39,103 nucleotides of DNA from JAUREX01 sp044356825 (GCA_044356825.1 JBIKVM010000007.1:1-39103), one strand, 5' to 3'. Shown: positions 7,744-18,450, numbered from the stretch's first letter. Made by a program: numbers and translations. Notes: generated by a model from the sequence alone, not told the origin.

Positions 7744-9270
7744 CTAGCCCCGGCGCAGGGCGGCGCGGACCTCGGACCAGCGCAGCGCACCGGTGATCTG
7801 CACCGCCACCGCATAGGCGACCATCCCGCCCCCCACCAGCGCGGCCAGCGCGCCATAGCGCAGCCCCGGCGCGCCAAGCGCGGGGCCGAGCCACTCGCGC
7901 CCCGCCCAGAGCGCAAGCCCCATCGCGGCGGCCGCGAGCGCGATGCGCGGCAGCCGCGCGCGCAGCCGCGCGTCGGGCGCGGCCGAGATCCCCATATCCA
8001 GGCTGCCGTGCCAGAGTTGCGCGACCATGAGCCAGGAGGCGATGGTCGTGCCCCAGGCGGCGGCGAGGAAGCCCAGGAACGGCGCGAGCCCGACCGCGAG
8101 GCCCGCGTTCGCCACCATCGCGACAAGGGCGAAGCGGAACGGCCGGCGCGTGTCGCCGCGCGCGAAATAGAGCGGCTGGAGCACCTTTTGCAGCACGAAG
8201 GCCGGGAGGCCGAGGCCATAAACCGCAAGCGCCTGCGCGGTCGCGGCACTGTCGGCGGCCCCGAAGCGGCCGCGCTCGAACAGCACCGAGACGAGCGGCA
8301 GCGCGATCACGACAAGCGCGACCGCCGCGGGCAGCGTCAGCGCCAGCGCGAATTCCGTCGCGCGCGAAAAGGAATGCCGCCCCCCGTCCTCATCCCCCGC
8401 GCGCAGCCGGCGCGCGAGATCGGGCAGGAGCACCACGCCCACCGCGATCCCCACCACCGCGAGCGGCAGCTGATAGAGCCGGTCGGCGTTGTAGAGCCAG
8501 GCGACCGCGCCCTCGTAATGGCTCGCGACCTGCCGGCCGACGAGGAGGTTCACCTGCACCACCCCGGCCGCGAGGAAGGCGGGTGCGGCGATGATCGCAA
8601 GCTCGCGCATCTCGGGCGTGAGCCGCGGCAGCCGCGGCCGGATCGCGAAGCCCGCCCGCGCGGCTGCCCACCACACGGCCGCGAACTGCACGACGCCCGC
8701 CACCGGCACCGCCCAGGCCAGCGTCGGGCCGATGGGCCAGCCCATCCGCTCGGCCGCGACCATCGCCCCGATCAGCACGACATTGAGCAGGACGGGCGCC
8801 GCCGCCGGCACCACGAGCCGCCCCGCGGCGTTCAGCACCCCCGCGAGCAGCGCGGCAAGCGCGATCAGCGGCAGATAGACGAAGGTGATCCGCGTGAAGC
8901 CCACCGCGAGGTCGAACCGCCCGTCCCCGGCAAAGCCCGAATACATCGCGAGCACGAGCCAGGGCATCACCAGATTGGCCAAGAGCGTCATCAAGAGCAG
9001 GATCGCGCCCAACCCCGAGAAGGCGTCGCGCGCAAATCCGTGCGGATCCTCGCCGCCCTGCAGGCGCCGCGCGAACATCGGCACGAAGGCGGTGGTGAAG
9101 GCGCCCTCGGCGAAGAAGGCGCGGAACATGTTGGGCAGGGCGAAGGCCGCGTAGAAGGCCTCGGCCACCGGCCCGGTGCCGAGGGTCGCGGCCATCATCA
9201 CGTCGCGCAAGAGGCCGAAGACGCGGCTCGCGAAGGTCCAGACACCGACGGTCAGGAAGCCGCGGATCAT
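7744..9270 (-). CDS. murJ: lipid II flippase MurJ
   Basis: A 508-residue integral inner-membrane protein of the MOP superfamily that moves lipid II across the membrane for peptidoglycan synthesis. The start MIRGFLTVGVWTFASRVFGL and the following RDVMMAATLGTGPVAEAFYAAF are the conserved first helices, with SRVFGLLRD typical of MurJ. AEGAFTTAFVPMFA is the conserved cavity-loop region. About 14 hydrophobic segments can be counted, the family number. The ATG overlaps the glnD stop by 4 bases, and the glnD-murJ pairing is usual in alphaproteobacteria. Identification is firm. Confidence 0.95.
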   Translation of the reverse strand: MIRGFLTVGVWTFASRVFGLLRDVMMAATLGTGPVAEAFYAAFALPNMFRAFFAEGAFTTAFVPMFARRLQGGEDPHGFARDAFSGLGAILLLMTLLANLVMPWLVLAMYSGFAGDGRFDLAVGFTRITFVYLPLIALAALLAGVLNAAGRLVVPAAAPVLLNVVLIGAMVAAERMGWPIGPTLAWAVPVAGVVQFAAVWWAAARAGFAIRPRLPRLTPEMRELAIIAAPAFLAAGVVQVNLLVGRQVASHYEGAVAWLYNADRLYQLPLAVVGIAVGVVLLPDLARRLRAGDEDGGRHSFSRATEFALALTLPAAVALVVIALPLVSVLFERGRFGAADSAATAQALAVYGLGLPAFVLQKVLQPLYFARGDTRRPFRFALVAMVANAGLAVGLAPFLGFLAAAWGTTIASWLMVAQLWHGSLDMGISAAPDARLRARLPRIALAAAAMGLALWAGREWLGPALGAPGLRYGALAALVGGGMVAYAVAVQITGALRWSEVRAALRRG

Positions 9271-12038
9271 GCGCCCGCCTCGGGCCCGCGGGCGCGCGCG
9301 GCGCCGGCCTCGATCGCCTCGCGCAGGCGTTTCTCGAGCGTCTCCTGCTTGCCCTTGCCGTGCAGCTTCAGCCCGAACATGTCCTTGACATAGAAGCTGT
9401 CGACGACCTGCGCGCCATAGGTCGCGATCACCGCGCTCGCGATGTAGATGTGGTTGGCGGCGAGCGTGCGCGTCAGGTCATAGAGCAACCCCGGCCGGTC
9501 GCGGGTGTCGACCTCGATGATCGTGTAGATGTCCGAGCCCTCGTTGTCGAAGGTGATCGAGGTCGGAAAGCGGAATTCGCGCTCGCGCTTCCTGACCTTG
9601 TCGCGGTCCTTGAGCGCCTCGCGCGCCACCACCTCGCCCTTGAGCGTGCGCTCGATCATCTTCTGCAGGCGCGGCAGGCGCGCGGTCTCGTAGGGGTGGC
9701 CGTCGGCGTCCTGGATCCAGAAGGCCGCGGTGGCGTAGCCGTCCTTCGAGGTGTAGGTGCGCGCATCGACGACGTTCGCCCCCGCGAGCGCGAGCGCGCC
9801 CGCGAGGCGCGAGAAGATGCCCGGATGATCGGCCAGCGCGAAGGCCGCGCGCGTGGCGTCATGGTCGGGGTCGGGGTGCAGGTCGATGCGGATCTCGTCG
9901 GCGCCGAGCCCCCGCAAAAGGCGCGCGAAGACCGCGTGGGTCTCGGTCGAGAAGCCCTGCCAATAGGGCCCGTAATGGCGCGCCGTCTCGGCGGCAAGCT
10001 CGGCCTCGGTCCAGCCCGGCAGGGCCGCGCGCAGCGCGGCCTGGGCCTCGTGCTCGGCCTTGTCGCGCGTGACCTCCTCGAGCCCCGTCTCGAAGGCCTC
10101 GGCGGTGCTGCGATAGAGCCGGCGCAAGAGCATCGCCTTCCAGTTGTTCCACGTCCCCGGCCCGACGCCGCGGATGTCGCACACCGTCAGCACCGTGAGC
10201 AGATCGAGCCTGCGGCGCGTGCGGACCGCGCGGGCAAAGCTGCGCACCGTGCGCGGATCGGCGATGTCGCGCTTTTGCGCCATGTCGGACATGAGCAGGT
10301 GGTGGCGCACGAGCCATTCGACCGTCTCGGATTCCTCGGCCGTCAGGCCAAGCCGCGGCGCCACCTTGCGCGCGATCTGCGCGCCCACGACCGAATGATC
10401 CTCGGGCCGGCCCTTGCCGATGTCGTGAAGGAGGAGGGCCACATAGATCACCCGCCGGTTCACCCCCTCGGTCAGGATCCGGCTCGCGATCGGGAGTTCC
10501 TCGATCAGCTCGCCCCGCTCGATCTGCGCGAGCACCGACAGGCACTGGATGATGTGCTCATCGACCGTGAAGTGGTGATAGACGTTGAACTGCATCATCG
10601 CCACGATCGGCTCGAACTCGGGGATGAAGGCCGAGAGGACGCCAAGCTCGTTCATCCGGCGCAGCGCGCGTTCGGGGTTGCCATGCGCGATGAGGAGGTC
10701 GAGGAAGATCCGCTGCGCCTCGGGGTCGGTGCGCACCCCCTCGTCGATGAGATGGAGGTTCGCGGCGACAAGGCGCATCGCGTCGGGGTGGATCAGCACC
10801 CCCGTCCGCAGCCCCTCCTCGAAGAGCCGCAGCAGGTTCAGCGGATCGGCGAGGAAGGCGCTCGCGTCCGCGACATCGAGCCGGTTGTGCACAAGCCTGT
10901 AGCCCGGCCGCAGCTTCACCCTGTTGCGCCGGAAGATTCCCGCGAGCCGCGGCACCCCCTTGACATGGCGCGCCTCGAGCGCGGTGAGGAAGATCCGCGT
11001 GAGTTCGCCGACCTTCGTCGCGTGGCGGAAATAATCCTGCATGAACTGCTCGACCGCCCGCCGCCCAGCGCGGTCCGCATAGCCCATCCGCGCCGCGACC
11101 TCGACCTGCAGATCGAAGGTGAGCTGGTCCATCGCGCGGCCTGCGATGAAGTGCAGATGGCAGCGCACCGCCCAGAGGAACGCCTCGGCGCGCGCGAAAA
11201 CCTCGTGCTCCTCGGCGGTGAAGATCCCGGCCTTCACGAGGTCGGCGGGACTTTCGGCGCCGTGGAGGTATTTGCCGATCCAGTAGAGCGTCTGGAGATC
11301 GCGCAATCCCCCCTTGCCCTCCTTGACGTTGGGTTCGAGCACATAGCGCTGGCCGCCCTGCCGGCTGTGCCGTTCCGCCCGTTCGGTGAGCTTGGCCTTG
11401 ATGAACTGCGCGGCGCTCCCCTCGTAGACGTCGCGGCGCAGGCTGCGCCGCAGCGCCTCGGCCAGCTCCGCATCGCCCATCAGCGTGCGGTGTTCCAGCA
11501 AGGCGGTGCGCACCGTCACATCCGCGCGCGCCTGGCGGACGCATTCGGCGACCGAGCGCGTCGCGTGCCCGACCTTCAGCCGCAGATCCCACAGGATGTA
11601 GAGCATGGCCTCGACCTGGCGGGCGAGTCCGGCCGCCGGGCGCGGGCCGGTCAGGAACAGCAGGTCGACATCCGAATGGGGTGCCATCTCGGCCCGGCCG
11701 CAGCCGCCCACGGCGATCAGGGCGACGGGGCCCGGAGCGTCGCCGGTGATCGCGCCTGCGGCATCGAAGGCCGCCATCACGATGCGGTCGGTCAGGCCGC
11801 TGATCGCGCGAATAAGCGCGGGGGCGGCGGGCGGCGTGCCGGCGAAGCCCGCCTCGAGTGCCGCCATCGCCGCCGTGCGCGCGGCGGCAAGTTGCGCCAC
11901 GGCTGCGGCGCGGCGGGCCGTCGCCGGCGCATCGGGGGGCAGGCGGGCCAGATCGGCGCGGATGGCGCGGGCAAGCACGCCCACCTCGGGCAGCGCCGCA
12001 TTCATCCTGTCATGGCGTTCCGGCACATCATCGGGCAT
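9267..12038 (-). CDS. glnD: bifunctional [PII] uridylyltransferase/uridylyl-removing enzyme
   Basis: A 923-residue nitrogen sensor that uridylylates PII proteins (GlnB/GlnK) when glutamine is low and removes UMP when it is high. The nucleotidyltransferase motif GGCGRAEMAPHSDVDLLFL is at 111-129. The HD domain active site LLLHDIGKGRPEDH is at about 535-548 (His538-Asp539). Two C-terminal ACT domains (about 730-790 and 838-905) are the expected glutamine sensors. All catalytic elements are intact. The ATG has GGAGG six bases upstream. It is translationally coupled to murJ by ATGA. Identification is firm. Confidence 0.97.
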   Translation of the reverse strand: MPDDVPERHDRMNAALPEVGVLARAIRADLARLPPDAPATARRAAAVAQLAAARTAAMAALEAGFAGTPPAAPALIRAISGLTDRIVMAAFDAAGAITGDAPGPVALIAVGGCGRAEMAPHSDVDLLFLTGPRPAAGLARQVEAMLYILWDLRLKVGHATRSVAECVRQARADVTVRTALLEHRTLMGDAELAEALRRSLRRDVYEGSAAQFIKAKLTERAERHSRQGGQRYVLEPNVKEGKGGLRDLQTLYWIGKYLHGAESPADLVKAGIFTAEEHEVFARAEAFLWAVRCHLHFIAGRAMDQLTFDLQVEVAARMGYADRAGRRAVEQFMQDYFRHATKVGELTRIFLTALEARHVKGVPRLAGIFRRNRVKLRPGYRLVHNRLDVADASAFLADPLNLLRLFEEGLRTGVLIHPDAMRLVAANLHLIDEGVRTDPEAQRIFLDLLIAHGNPERALRRMNELGVLSAFIPEFEPIVAMMQFNVYHHFTVDEHIIQCLSVLAQIERGELIEELPIASRILTEGVNRRVIYVALLLHDIGKGRPEDHSVVGAQIARKVAPRLGLTAEESETVEWLVRHHLLMSDMAQKRDIADPRTVRSFARAVRTRRRLDLLTVLTVCDIRGVGPGTWNNWKAMLLRRLYRSTAEAFETGLEEVTRDKAEHEAQAALRAALPGWTEAELAAETARHYGPYWQGFSTETHAVFARLLRGLGADEIRIDLHPDPDHDATRAAFALADHPGIFSRLAGALALAGANVVDARTYTSKDGYATAAFWIQDADGHPYETARLPRLQKMIERTLKGEVVAREALKDRDKVRKREREFRFPTSITFDNEGSDIYTIIEVDTRDRPGLLYDLTRTLAANHIYIASAVIATYGAQVVDSFYVKDMFGLKLHGKGKQETLEKRLREAIEAGAARARGPEAGA

Positions 12039-12086
12039 CTGCGCCTCCGCTCCGCTTCGGCATCACCGATCCGGTGCCCTGCCGTG

Positions 12087-13340
12087 CTAGAGGCCGGGTC
12101 CAGCAAAGCTGCGTGGCGCGGTGTCGACCGGCTCGGCCCGGCCCGTCCGCACCTCGACAATCGCAAGTCCGCGCTCGGTCGTGCCGTCGGGCAAGATGCG
12201 GAAGATCCCGTTCACACCGGCAAAGCCCGTGCCTTGGCCGAGCGCGCCGCGCTGGACCGCATCCGTCCGCCCCTGTCCGATCAGCGCCCCGACCGCGGCG
12301 ATGCCGTCATAGGCCAGGCCCGAGATCGGATGCGGCGCGCGGCCATGCGCCTCGGCATAGCGCGCGCCGAAGGCAGCCGTCAGATCCGGGTCCGGCAGCG
12401 CGAACCAACCGCCCTGTATTCCGGGCAGCCGCAGCGTCTCGGAGGGGACATCCCACCGCTTGAGGCCGACCATGCGCACCGATGCGGGGTCGACACCGGC
12501 TTCGAGCAGAAGCTGGCTGAGGACGGGCAGAGCGCCAGCCGAATCATCGGTCAGAAACAGCACCCGCGCCCCGGTCCGCCGGATCGTCTCGGCAATCCGG
12601 GGTACCGCCGCCGCCACGCCTTCGTGGCTGAAGGGATAGGCTTCGGTCGCGACCAGAGCGACCCGCGCCCGGTCGGCGGCAGCAACGACGGCGGCCCGCC
12701 CGGCCTCGCCGTCCTCGGTCAGCGGATGCGCGAGCACCACGGGCCCTGCGTCGGTGGCGGCAAGATGAGCGGCGAGGCGCGCGGCCGTCCCCGCAAACCC
12801 TTGCCCGAGCACCACGACATTGCCGCCCGCAACCGTCGGGTTGTTGGAAAAGCTCAGGACCGTCACGCCTTCGTCGGCAACCGCGGCACCCGCGGCCGCA
12901 GCCTCGGCGGCATAGACCGGCCCGAGGATGAGTTGCGCGCCTGCATCGACTGCCGCCTGCGCGGCGGCGGCCGCGGGTTCGGCCGCGCCCGTCGTCTGAT
13001 AGACCCGCAGGTCGATCCGCGCGACATCGCCGAGATCGGCGATGGCAAGGCGGGCGGCGTTCTCGAGCGCTTCGGCAATCTGGACATCGCCCGACCTTCC
13101 CGAGGCCCCCGGCACAAGCAGCGCCACCGCGACCGTCCCCGCCGGATCGACGACCGGCCCGCCGCCGGACATGGACGCGCCCCCCCCTCCACCGGTCGAG
13201 GGCCCGCACGCGGCAAGGGCGAGCGCCGCGCAGAGCGCGAGCGGCGTGGCAAGGGCCGCCCGCCCCCCGCGGGCCGCGTTCAGCCCCGCCGCGAGCGCGG
13301 CTTGCAGTCGTGCGAGACATCCGTCAGATCGGCGTGGCAT
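12087..13340 (-). CDS. LpoA-like penicillin-binding protein activator, lipoprotein with periplasmic-binding fold
   Basis: A 417-residue predicted lipoprotein. A long, basic N-terminus precedes a hydrophobic stretch ending in the lipobox LAAC with Cys45. The body is a type I periplasmic-binding fold as in LivJ-like receptors and the C-terminal half of LpoA (VAVALLVPGASG; LILGPVYAAEAAA; GVTVLSFSNNPTVAGGN). It lacks the N-terminal TPR half of enterobacterial LpoA, the usual form in alphaproteobacteria. Its neighbours support LpoA: rsmI and yraN lie next door, as around E. coli lpoA, but here this gene is divergent. GGAGGAGG precedes the ATG. A leucine-type receptor is the alternative; no transporter genes are nearby. 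Confidence 0.75.
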   Translation of the reverse strand: MPRRSDGCLARLQAALAAGLNAARGGRAALATPLALCAALALAACGPSTGGGGGASMSGGGPVVDPAGTVAVALLVPGASGRSGDVQIAEALENAARLAIADLGDVARIDLRVYQTTGAAEPAAAAAQAAVDAGAQLILGPVYAAEAAAAGAAVADEGVTVLSFSNNPTVAGGNVVVLGQGFAGTAARLAAHLAATDAGPVVLAHPLTEDGEAGRAAVVAAADRARVALVATEAYPFSHEGVAAAVPRIAETIRRTGARVLFLTDDSAGALPVLSQLLLEAGVDPASVRMVGLKRWDVPSETLRLPGIQGGWFALPDPDLTAAFGARYAEAHGRAPHPISGLAYDGIAAVGALIGQGRTDAVQRGALGQGTGFAGVNGIFRILPDGTTERGLAIVEVRTGRAEPVDTAPRSFAGPGL

Positions 13341-13434
13341 GATGCCCTCCTCCGGGGCGCCGCCGGCGGTGCCCGTCGCGCGTATCTAAGGCGCCGCCCG
13401 GCCGAAGTAAACGCACAGGCGCGAAGGACACCGG

Positions 13435-14499
13435 ATGACACGCCCCCCCCGCTCCCCGCGCTCTCCCGCCCTCCGCCCCATCGGCGGAGCGACGCGCGCC
13501 ACGCCTGCGCGGGCAACGGACGCGACGCCCCCCCATGCGGCCGGGCGCGAGCCCGGCGATGGCGCCGCGCACGAACTGGCCACGGCACCGGCGCGGACCC
13601 GCCGCGCCGCGCGGACGGCAGGCCTTGCTCCCGGGTTGCACCTTGTCGCCGTGCCGATCGGCACGGCCGACGACATCACGCTCAGGGCCATCGACATCCT
13701 CGGACGGGCCGATCTGCTGCTCGCCGAGGACACCCGCAGCCTGCGCCACCTCATGGCGATCCATGCGATCCCGCTCGATGGCCGGCGCGTGTTCGCCGCG
13801 CACGACCACGCGAGCCCCGCCACGCTCGCGCGCATCCGCGGCGCCCTTGCCGAGGGGCGATCGGTCGCCTTCTGCCCCGAGGCCGGCAGCCCCTGTATCT
13901 CAGACCCCGGCCACGCACTGGTCCAGATCGCCCTCGAGGGCGGTCACGCCATCCACGTCGCGCCGGGCCCGTCCTCGGTGCTGGCGGCCCTTGCCATCTC
14001 GGGATTGCCGAGCGAGCGCTTCCTGTTCGTGGGCTTCCCGCCCGCGCGTGCAGGCGCGCGCGCCGCCTGGATCGCGGAGATCGGGGCATGCCCGGCAACA
14101 CTCGTGATCTGCGAATCACCCAGACGCGTTAGGGAATTGTTAAGGACTTTGGCGGAATCTCTGGGAGAGACGCGGGACGCGGCGGTCTGTCGCGAACTGA
14201 CCAAGAAATTCGAGGAGGTGCGGCGGGGAAGCCTTGGCGATCTCGCCCGCGCCGCTGGAACTCTCCCGGAACGGGGCGAATACGTGGTGCTGATCGACCG
14301 ACCAAGGGCAAGGGCAAGGGCAGGCATGGCCGCGACTGCCGCAGAGGGAACCGATCTCGATGCAGCGCTGACCGCGGCGCTCGGGCGGCTGCCCCCGACC
14401 GCCGCGGCGGCGGAGGTCGCGCGCAGCTTCGGCCTGTCGCGGAGGACGGTCTATGCGCGGGCGCTCGCGCTCCGAGCGGCTTCCGGGGGGCAAGGATGA
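13435..14499 (+). CDS. rsmI: 16S rRNA (cytidine1402-2'-O)-methyltransferase RsmI
   Basis: A 354-residue SAM-dependent enzyme that 2'-O-methylates C1402 in the 16S decoding centre. The conserved core starts near residue 63 (LAPGLHLVAVPIGTADDITLR), followed by LLLAEDTR, PEAGSPCISDPG (usually DAGTPLISDPG), VAPGPSSVLAALAISG and ESPRRV. The first 60 residues are an Arg/Ala/Pro-rich extension absent from typical homologues of about 285 residues. AAGGA six bases before the ATG at 13435 supports this start. ATGA overlap with yraN. Function is firm; the extension is unexplained. Confidence 0.93.
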   Translation: MTRPPRSPRSPALRPIGGATRATPARATDATPPHAAGREPGDGAAHELATAPARTRRAARTAGLAPGLHLVAVPIGTADDITLRAIDILGRADLLLAEDTRSLRHLMAIHAIPLDGRRVFAAHDHASPATLARIRGALAEGRSVAFCPEAGSPCISDPGHALVQIALEGGHAIHVAPGPSSVLAALAISGLPSERFLFVGFPPARAGARAAWIAEIGACPATLVICESPRRVRELLRTLAESLGETRDAAVCRELTKKFEEVRRGSLGDLARAAGTLPERGEYVVLIDRPRARARAGMAATAAEGTDLDAALTAALGRLPPTAAAAEVARSFGLSRRTVYARALALRAASGGQG

Positions 14500-14849
14500 C
14501 CCCGCTTGCCCGTCACGCTTCGGGGCATGGCGCCGAGGGGGTGGTGGCCCGCCACTACGCCACGCGTGGCTACCATGTCGATCGCCGGCGGTGGCGGGGG
14601 CTTTCGGGGGAAATCGACCTGATCCTCAGGCGCGGCGCCGAGATCGTCTTTGTCGAGGTGAAGTCCGCCCCGACCCTCGCGCGTGCCGCCGAACGGATCG
14701 GGCCGCGGCAGATCGCGCGCATCCTCGCGGCTGCAGCCGAGTTTCTCGAGGGCGAACCGGCGCGCGGCCTTACCCCGGCACGGGTCGATGCCGCCCTGGT
14801 CGACCGCAGCGGCCGCGTCGAGATCCTCGAGAACGCCTGCGCCGCCTGA
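14496..14849 (+). CDS. yraN: YraN family (UPF0102) endonuclease-like protein
   Basis: A 117-residue protein with the restriction-endonuclease-like core of the UPF0102 family: GEIDLI (Glu39, Asp41) and FVEVK (Glu54, Lys56), the D/E-ExK arrangement. It is probably a nuclease or a Holliday-junction-resolvase-fold protein; the biological role is not settled. It overlaps rsmI by 4 bases (ATGA), and the rsmI-yraN pairing is widespread. It is slightly shorter than many family members but keeps the motifs. Confidence 0.9.
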   Translation: MTPLARHASGHGAEGVVARHYATRGYHVDRRRWRGLSGEIDLILRRGAEIVFVEVKSAPTLARAAERIGPRQIARILAAAAEFLEGEPARGLTPARVDAALVDRSGRVEILENACAA

Positions 14850-14922
14850 GCGAAGCCGATTGCACCAAGGCGGCATCTGCGCCATCTCTCGCGCGGTGAC
14901 AACCTGCAGGGGGAGTGAGGCC

Positions 14923-15858
14923 ATGCGAGTCGGGCTGCAGATGGATCCGATCGGCGCGGTCAACATCGACGCCGACAGCACCTTCCGGCTGGGGCTCGAG
15001 GCGCAGGCGCGGGGGCATTCGCTCTTTGTCTACACGCCCGACCGCCTCGTGTTCCGTGAGGGGCGTGTGGTGGCCCGCGGCACCGACGCGACCCTTCGGC
15101 GCGTGAAGGGCGCGCATGTCGTGGCCGGCCCCGAGGCCGAAGTCGATCTGGCGGACCTCGACGTCGTCTGGCTGCGGCAGGATCCGCCCTTCGACATGGG
15201 CTACATCACCACGACGCATCTGCTCGACCTCGTGCATCCGCGCACGCTTGTCGTCAACGATCCGTTCTGGGTGCGCAACTTTCCCGAAAAGCTCCTCGTG
15301 CTGCGCTTTCCCGAGCTGACGCCGCCGACCCTGATCGCGCGCGATCTGGCGACCATCCGCGACTTCCGCGCCCGCCACGGCGACGTGATCCTCAAGCCCC
15401 TCTACGGCAACGGCGGCGCGGGGATCTTCCGGCTCGACCCGGGTGACCGCAACCTCGGGGCGCTGCACGAGCTGTTCACGGGGCTGAGCCGCGAGCCGAT
15501 GATCGTGCAGAAATACCTGCCCGCGGTGGTCGAGGGCGACAAGCGCATCATCCTCGTCGATGGCGAGCCGGTGGGCGCGATCAACCGCGTGCCGCAGGCG
15601 GGCGAGACGCGCTCGAACCTCCATGCCGGGGGGCGGGCGGAACCCGCCCGCCTGACCGAGCGCGACCGCGAGATCTGCGCCGCGATCGGGCCGACGCTGC
15701 GCGAGCACGGGCAGGTCTTCGTCGGCATCGACGTGATCGGCGGATGGCTCACCGAGATCAACGTGACCTCGCCGACGGGGATCCAGGAACTCGAGCGTTT
15801 CGACGGCATCAACGCCGCGGCGCGCATCTGGGAGGCGATCGAGGCGCGGCGGGCCTGA
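14923..15858 (+). CDS. gshB: glutathione synthetase
   Basis: A 311-residue ATP-grasp ligase joining gamma-glutamylcysteine and glycine to glutathione. Visible are the N-terminal substrate domain (VGLQMDPIGAVNIDADSTF; WLRQDPPFDMGYITTTHLLD), the ATP-binding loop ILKPLYGNGGAGIFRL, and the C-terminal GIDVIGGWLTEINVTSPTG. Length matches the bacterial family (about 315). A GGGGGAGTGAGG ribosome-binding site sits just before the ATG. It lies 73 bases after yraN on the same strand. Cytoplasmic. Identification is firm. Confidence 0.97.
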   Translation: MRVGLQMDPIGAVNIDADSTFRLGLEAQARGHSLFVYTPDRLVFREGRVVARGTDATLRRVKGAHVVAGPEAEVDLADLDVVWLRQDPPFDMGYITTTHLLDLVHPRTLVVNDPFWVRNFPEKLLVLRFPELTPPTLIARDLATIRDFRARHGDVILKPLYGNGGAGIFRLDPGDRNLGALHELFTGLSREPMIVQKYLPAVVEGDKRIILVDGEPVGAINRVPQAGETRSNLHAGGRAEPARLTERDREICAAIGPTLREHGQVFVGIDVIGGWLTEINVTSPTGIQELERFDGINAAARIWEAIEARRA

Positions 15859-15885
15859 GGGGCCTGAGGGGCCCGAGCGGCCGGA

Positions 15886-15892
<7 letters not shown>
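15852..15892. terminator. tandem 9-base units and hairpin between gshB and comM
   Basis: Four adjacent nine-base units (GGCCTGAGG, GGCCTGAGG, GGCCCGAGC, GGCCGGATC; 15852-15887) span both stop codons. GGCCTGA (15861-15867) pairs with TCAGGCC (15886-15892), giving a likely two-way terminator stem for the convergent genes. No T-run. Confidence 0.45.
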
Positions 15893-17394
<1,502 letters not shown>

Positions 17395-17498
17395 CATCCG
17401 CCGCACCCCGCACCCACCTGATGTCTTGGCTAGGCGGCGATGGTTTACGCGAGGTTAACGCCTTGGGGCGCAGTTTGCGAAAAACGAGCCCCCTCAAG

Positions 17499-17528
17499 TG
17501 ATCCGCATTGGCCTATGGGGCGTACTAT
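17499..17528 (+). promoter_or_regulatory. RpoE (ECF sigma)-type promoter for rpoHII
   Basis: TGATCC (17499-17504), 18 bases, TACTAT (17523-17528). TGATCC is the -35 recognised by the Rhodobacter sphaeroides singlet-oxygen sigma factor RpoE, and rpoHII is one of its known direct targets there. The element lies 44-73 bases before the rpoH ATG, in the comM/rpoH divergent gap (17395-17571). Confidence 0.6.
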
Positions 17529-17571
17529 CTCCAACACGCCGCATCGCCAAAGACGGCAGGGAGACATCGCG

Positions 17572-18450
17572 ATGGCACTCGACGGATACGCCGGGCAATC
17601 CATGTCCAGGCAGGCCATGAAGGCCGAATTGCTCGATGCGGAAACCGAACTTCGTCTCGCCTACGCCTGGCGCGACCGGCGCGACGAGGCAGCCCTCCAC
17701 CGGTTGATCACAGCCTACATGCGCCTTGCGGTGGCGATGGCCGCCAAGTTCCGCCGTTATGGCGCGCCGATGAACGATCTGATCCAGGAGGCGGGCCTTG
17801 GCCTGATGAAGGCCGCGGACAAGTTCGACCCCGACCGCGGCGTGCGATTTTCGACCTATGCGGTATGGTGGATCAAGGCGTCGATCCAGGATTATGTCAT
17901 GCGCAACTGGTCGATGGTGCGTACCGGCTCGACCTCGAGCCAGAAGGCGCTCTTTTTCAACCTGCGCCGCGTGCAGGCCCAGCTTGAACGCGAAGCCCGC
18001 CAGCGTGGCGAGGTGCTCGATCCCGCCCGTCTACGGATTGCCGTCGCCGAGGAGATCGGCGTCTCGATCGCGGATGTGGAGATGATGGAGGGCAGGCTTG
18101 GCGGGTCAGACTTCTCGCTCAACGCCACGCAATCCTCAGAGGACGAGGGGCGCGAATGGATCGACGCGCTCGAGGACGATCGCGCGCAGGCGGCCGATCT
18201 GGTCGAGCACGACCACGACGCCGAGCGGTTGCGCGGCTGGCTCATCGCCGCGATGCGCGCGCTGAACGCGCGCGAGCGCTACATCGTGACCGAGCGCAAA
18301 CTGCGCGAAGAGCCCCGCACGCTTGAGAGCCTCGGGCAGGAACTCGGCCTCTCGAAGGAACGCGTGCGCCAGCTTGAGGCGGCGGCATTCGCCAAGATGC
18401 GCCGGACGCTGCAGGATCGTGCCCCCGAGGTGCGCCACTTCCTGGGATGA
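17572..18450 (+). CDS. rpoH: RNA polymerase sigma-32 type factor, RpoHII class
   Basis: A 292-residue alternative sigma factor for heat-shock and oxidative (singlet-oxygen) responses. Region 2 includes NDLIQEAGLGLMKAADKF and FSTYAVWWIKASIQDYVMRN; the RpoH-specific box QKALFFNLR is at 124-132. Region 4 has the helix-turn-helix SLGQELGLSKERVRQLE. The start MALDGY and the overall sequence resemble RpoHII rather than RpoHI of Rhodobacter. The ATG at 17572 follows GGCAGGGAGA. Its stop overlaps the chaN-like ATG (ATGA). The RpoE-type element upstream suggests induction by singlet oxygen. Confidence 0.93.
   Translation: MALDGYAGQSMSRQAMKAELLDAETELRLAYAWRDRRDEAALHRLITAYMRLAVAMAAKFRRYGAPMNDLIQEAGLGLMKAADKFDPDRGVRFSTYAVWWIKASIQDYVMRNWSMVRTGSTSSQKALFFNLRRVQAQLEREARQRGEVLDPARLRIAVAEEIGVSIADVEMMEGRLGGSDFSLNATQSSEDEGREWIDALEDDRAQAADLVEHDHDAERLRGWLIAAMRALNARERYIVTERKLREEPRTLESLGQELGLSKERVRQLEAAAFAKMRRTLQDRAPEVRHFLG

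Noticed and set aside
9360..14132. A 1590-codon plus-strand open frame across glnD and the LpoA-like gene
   Set aside because: It lies antisense to two clear genes; its translation is low-complexity and no motif is visible.
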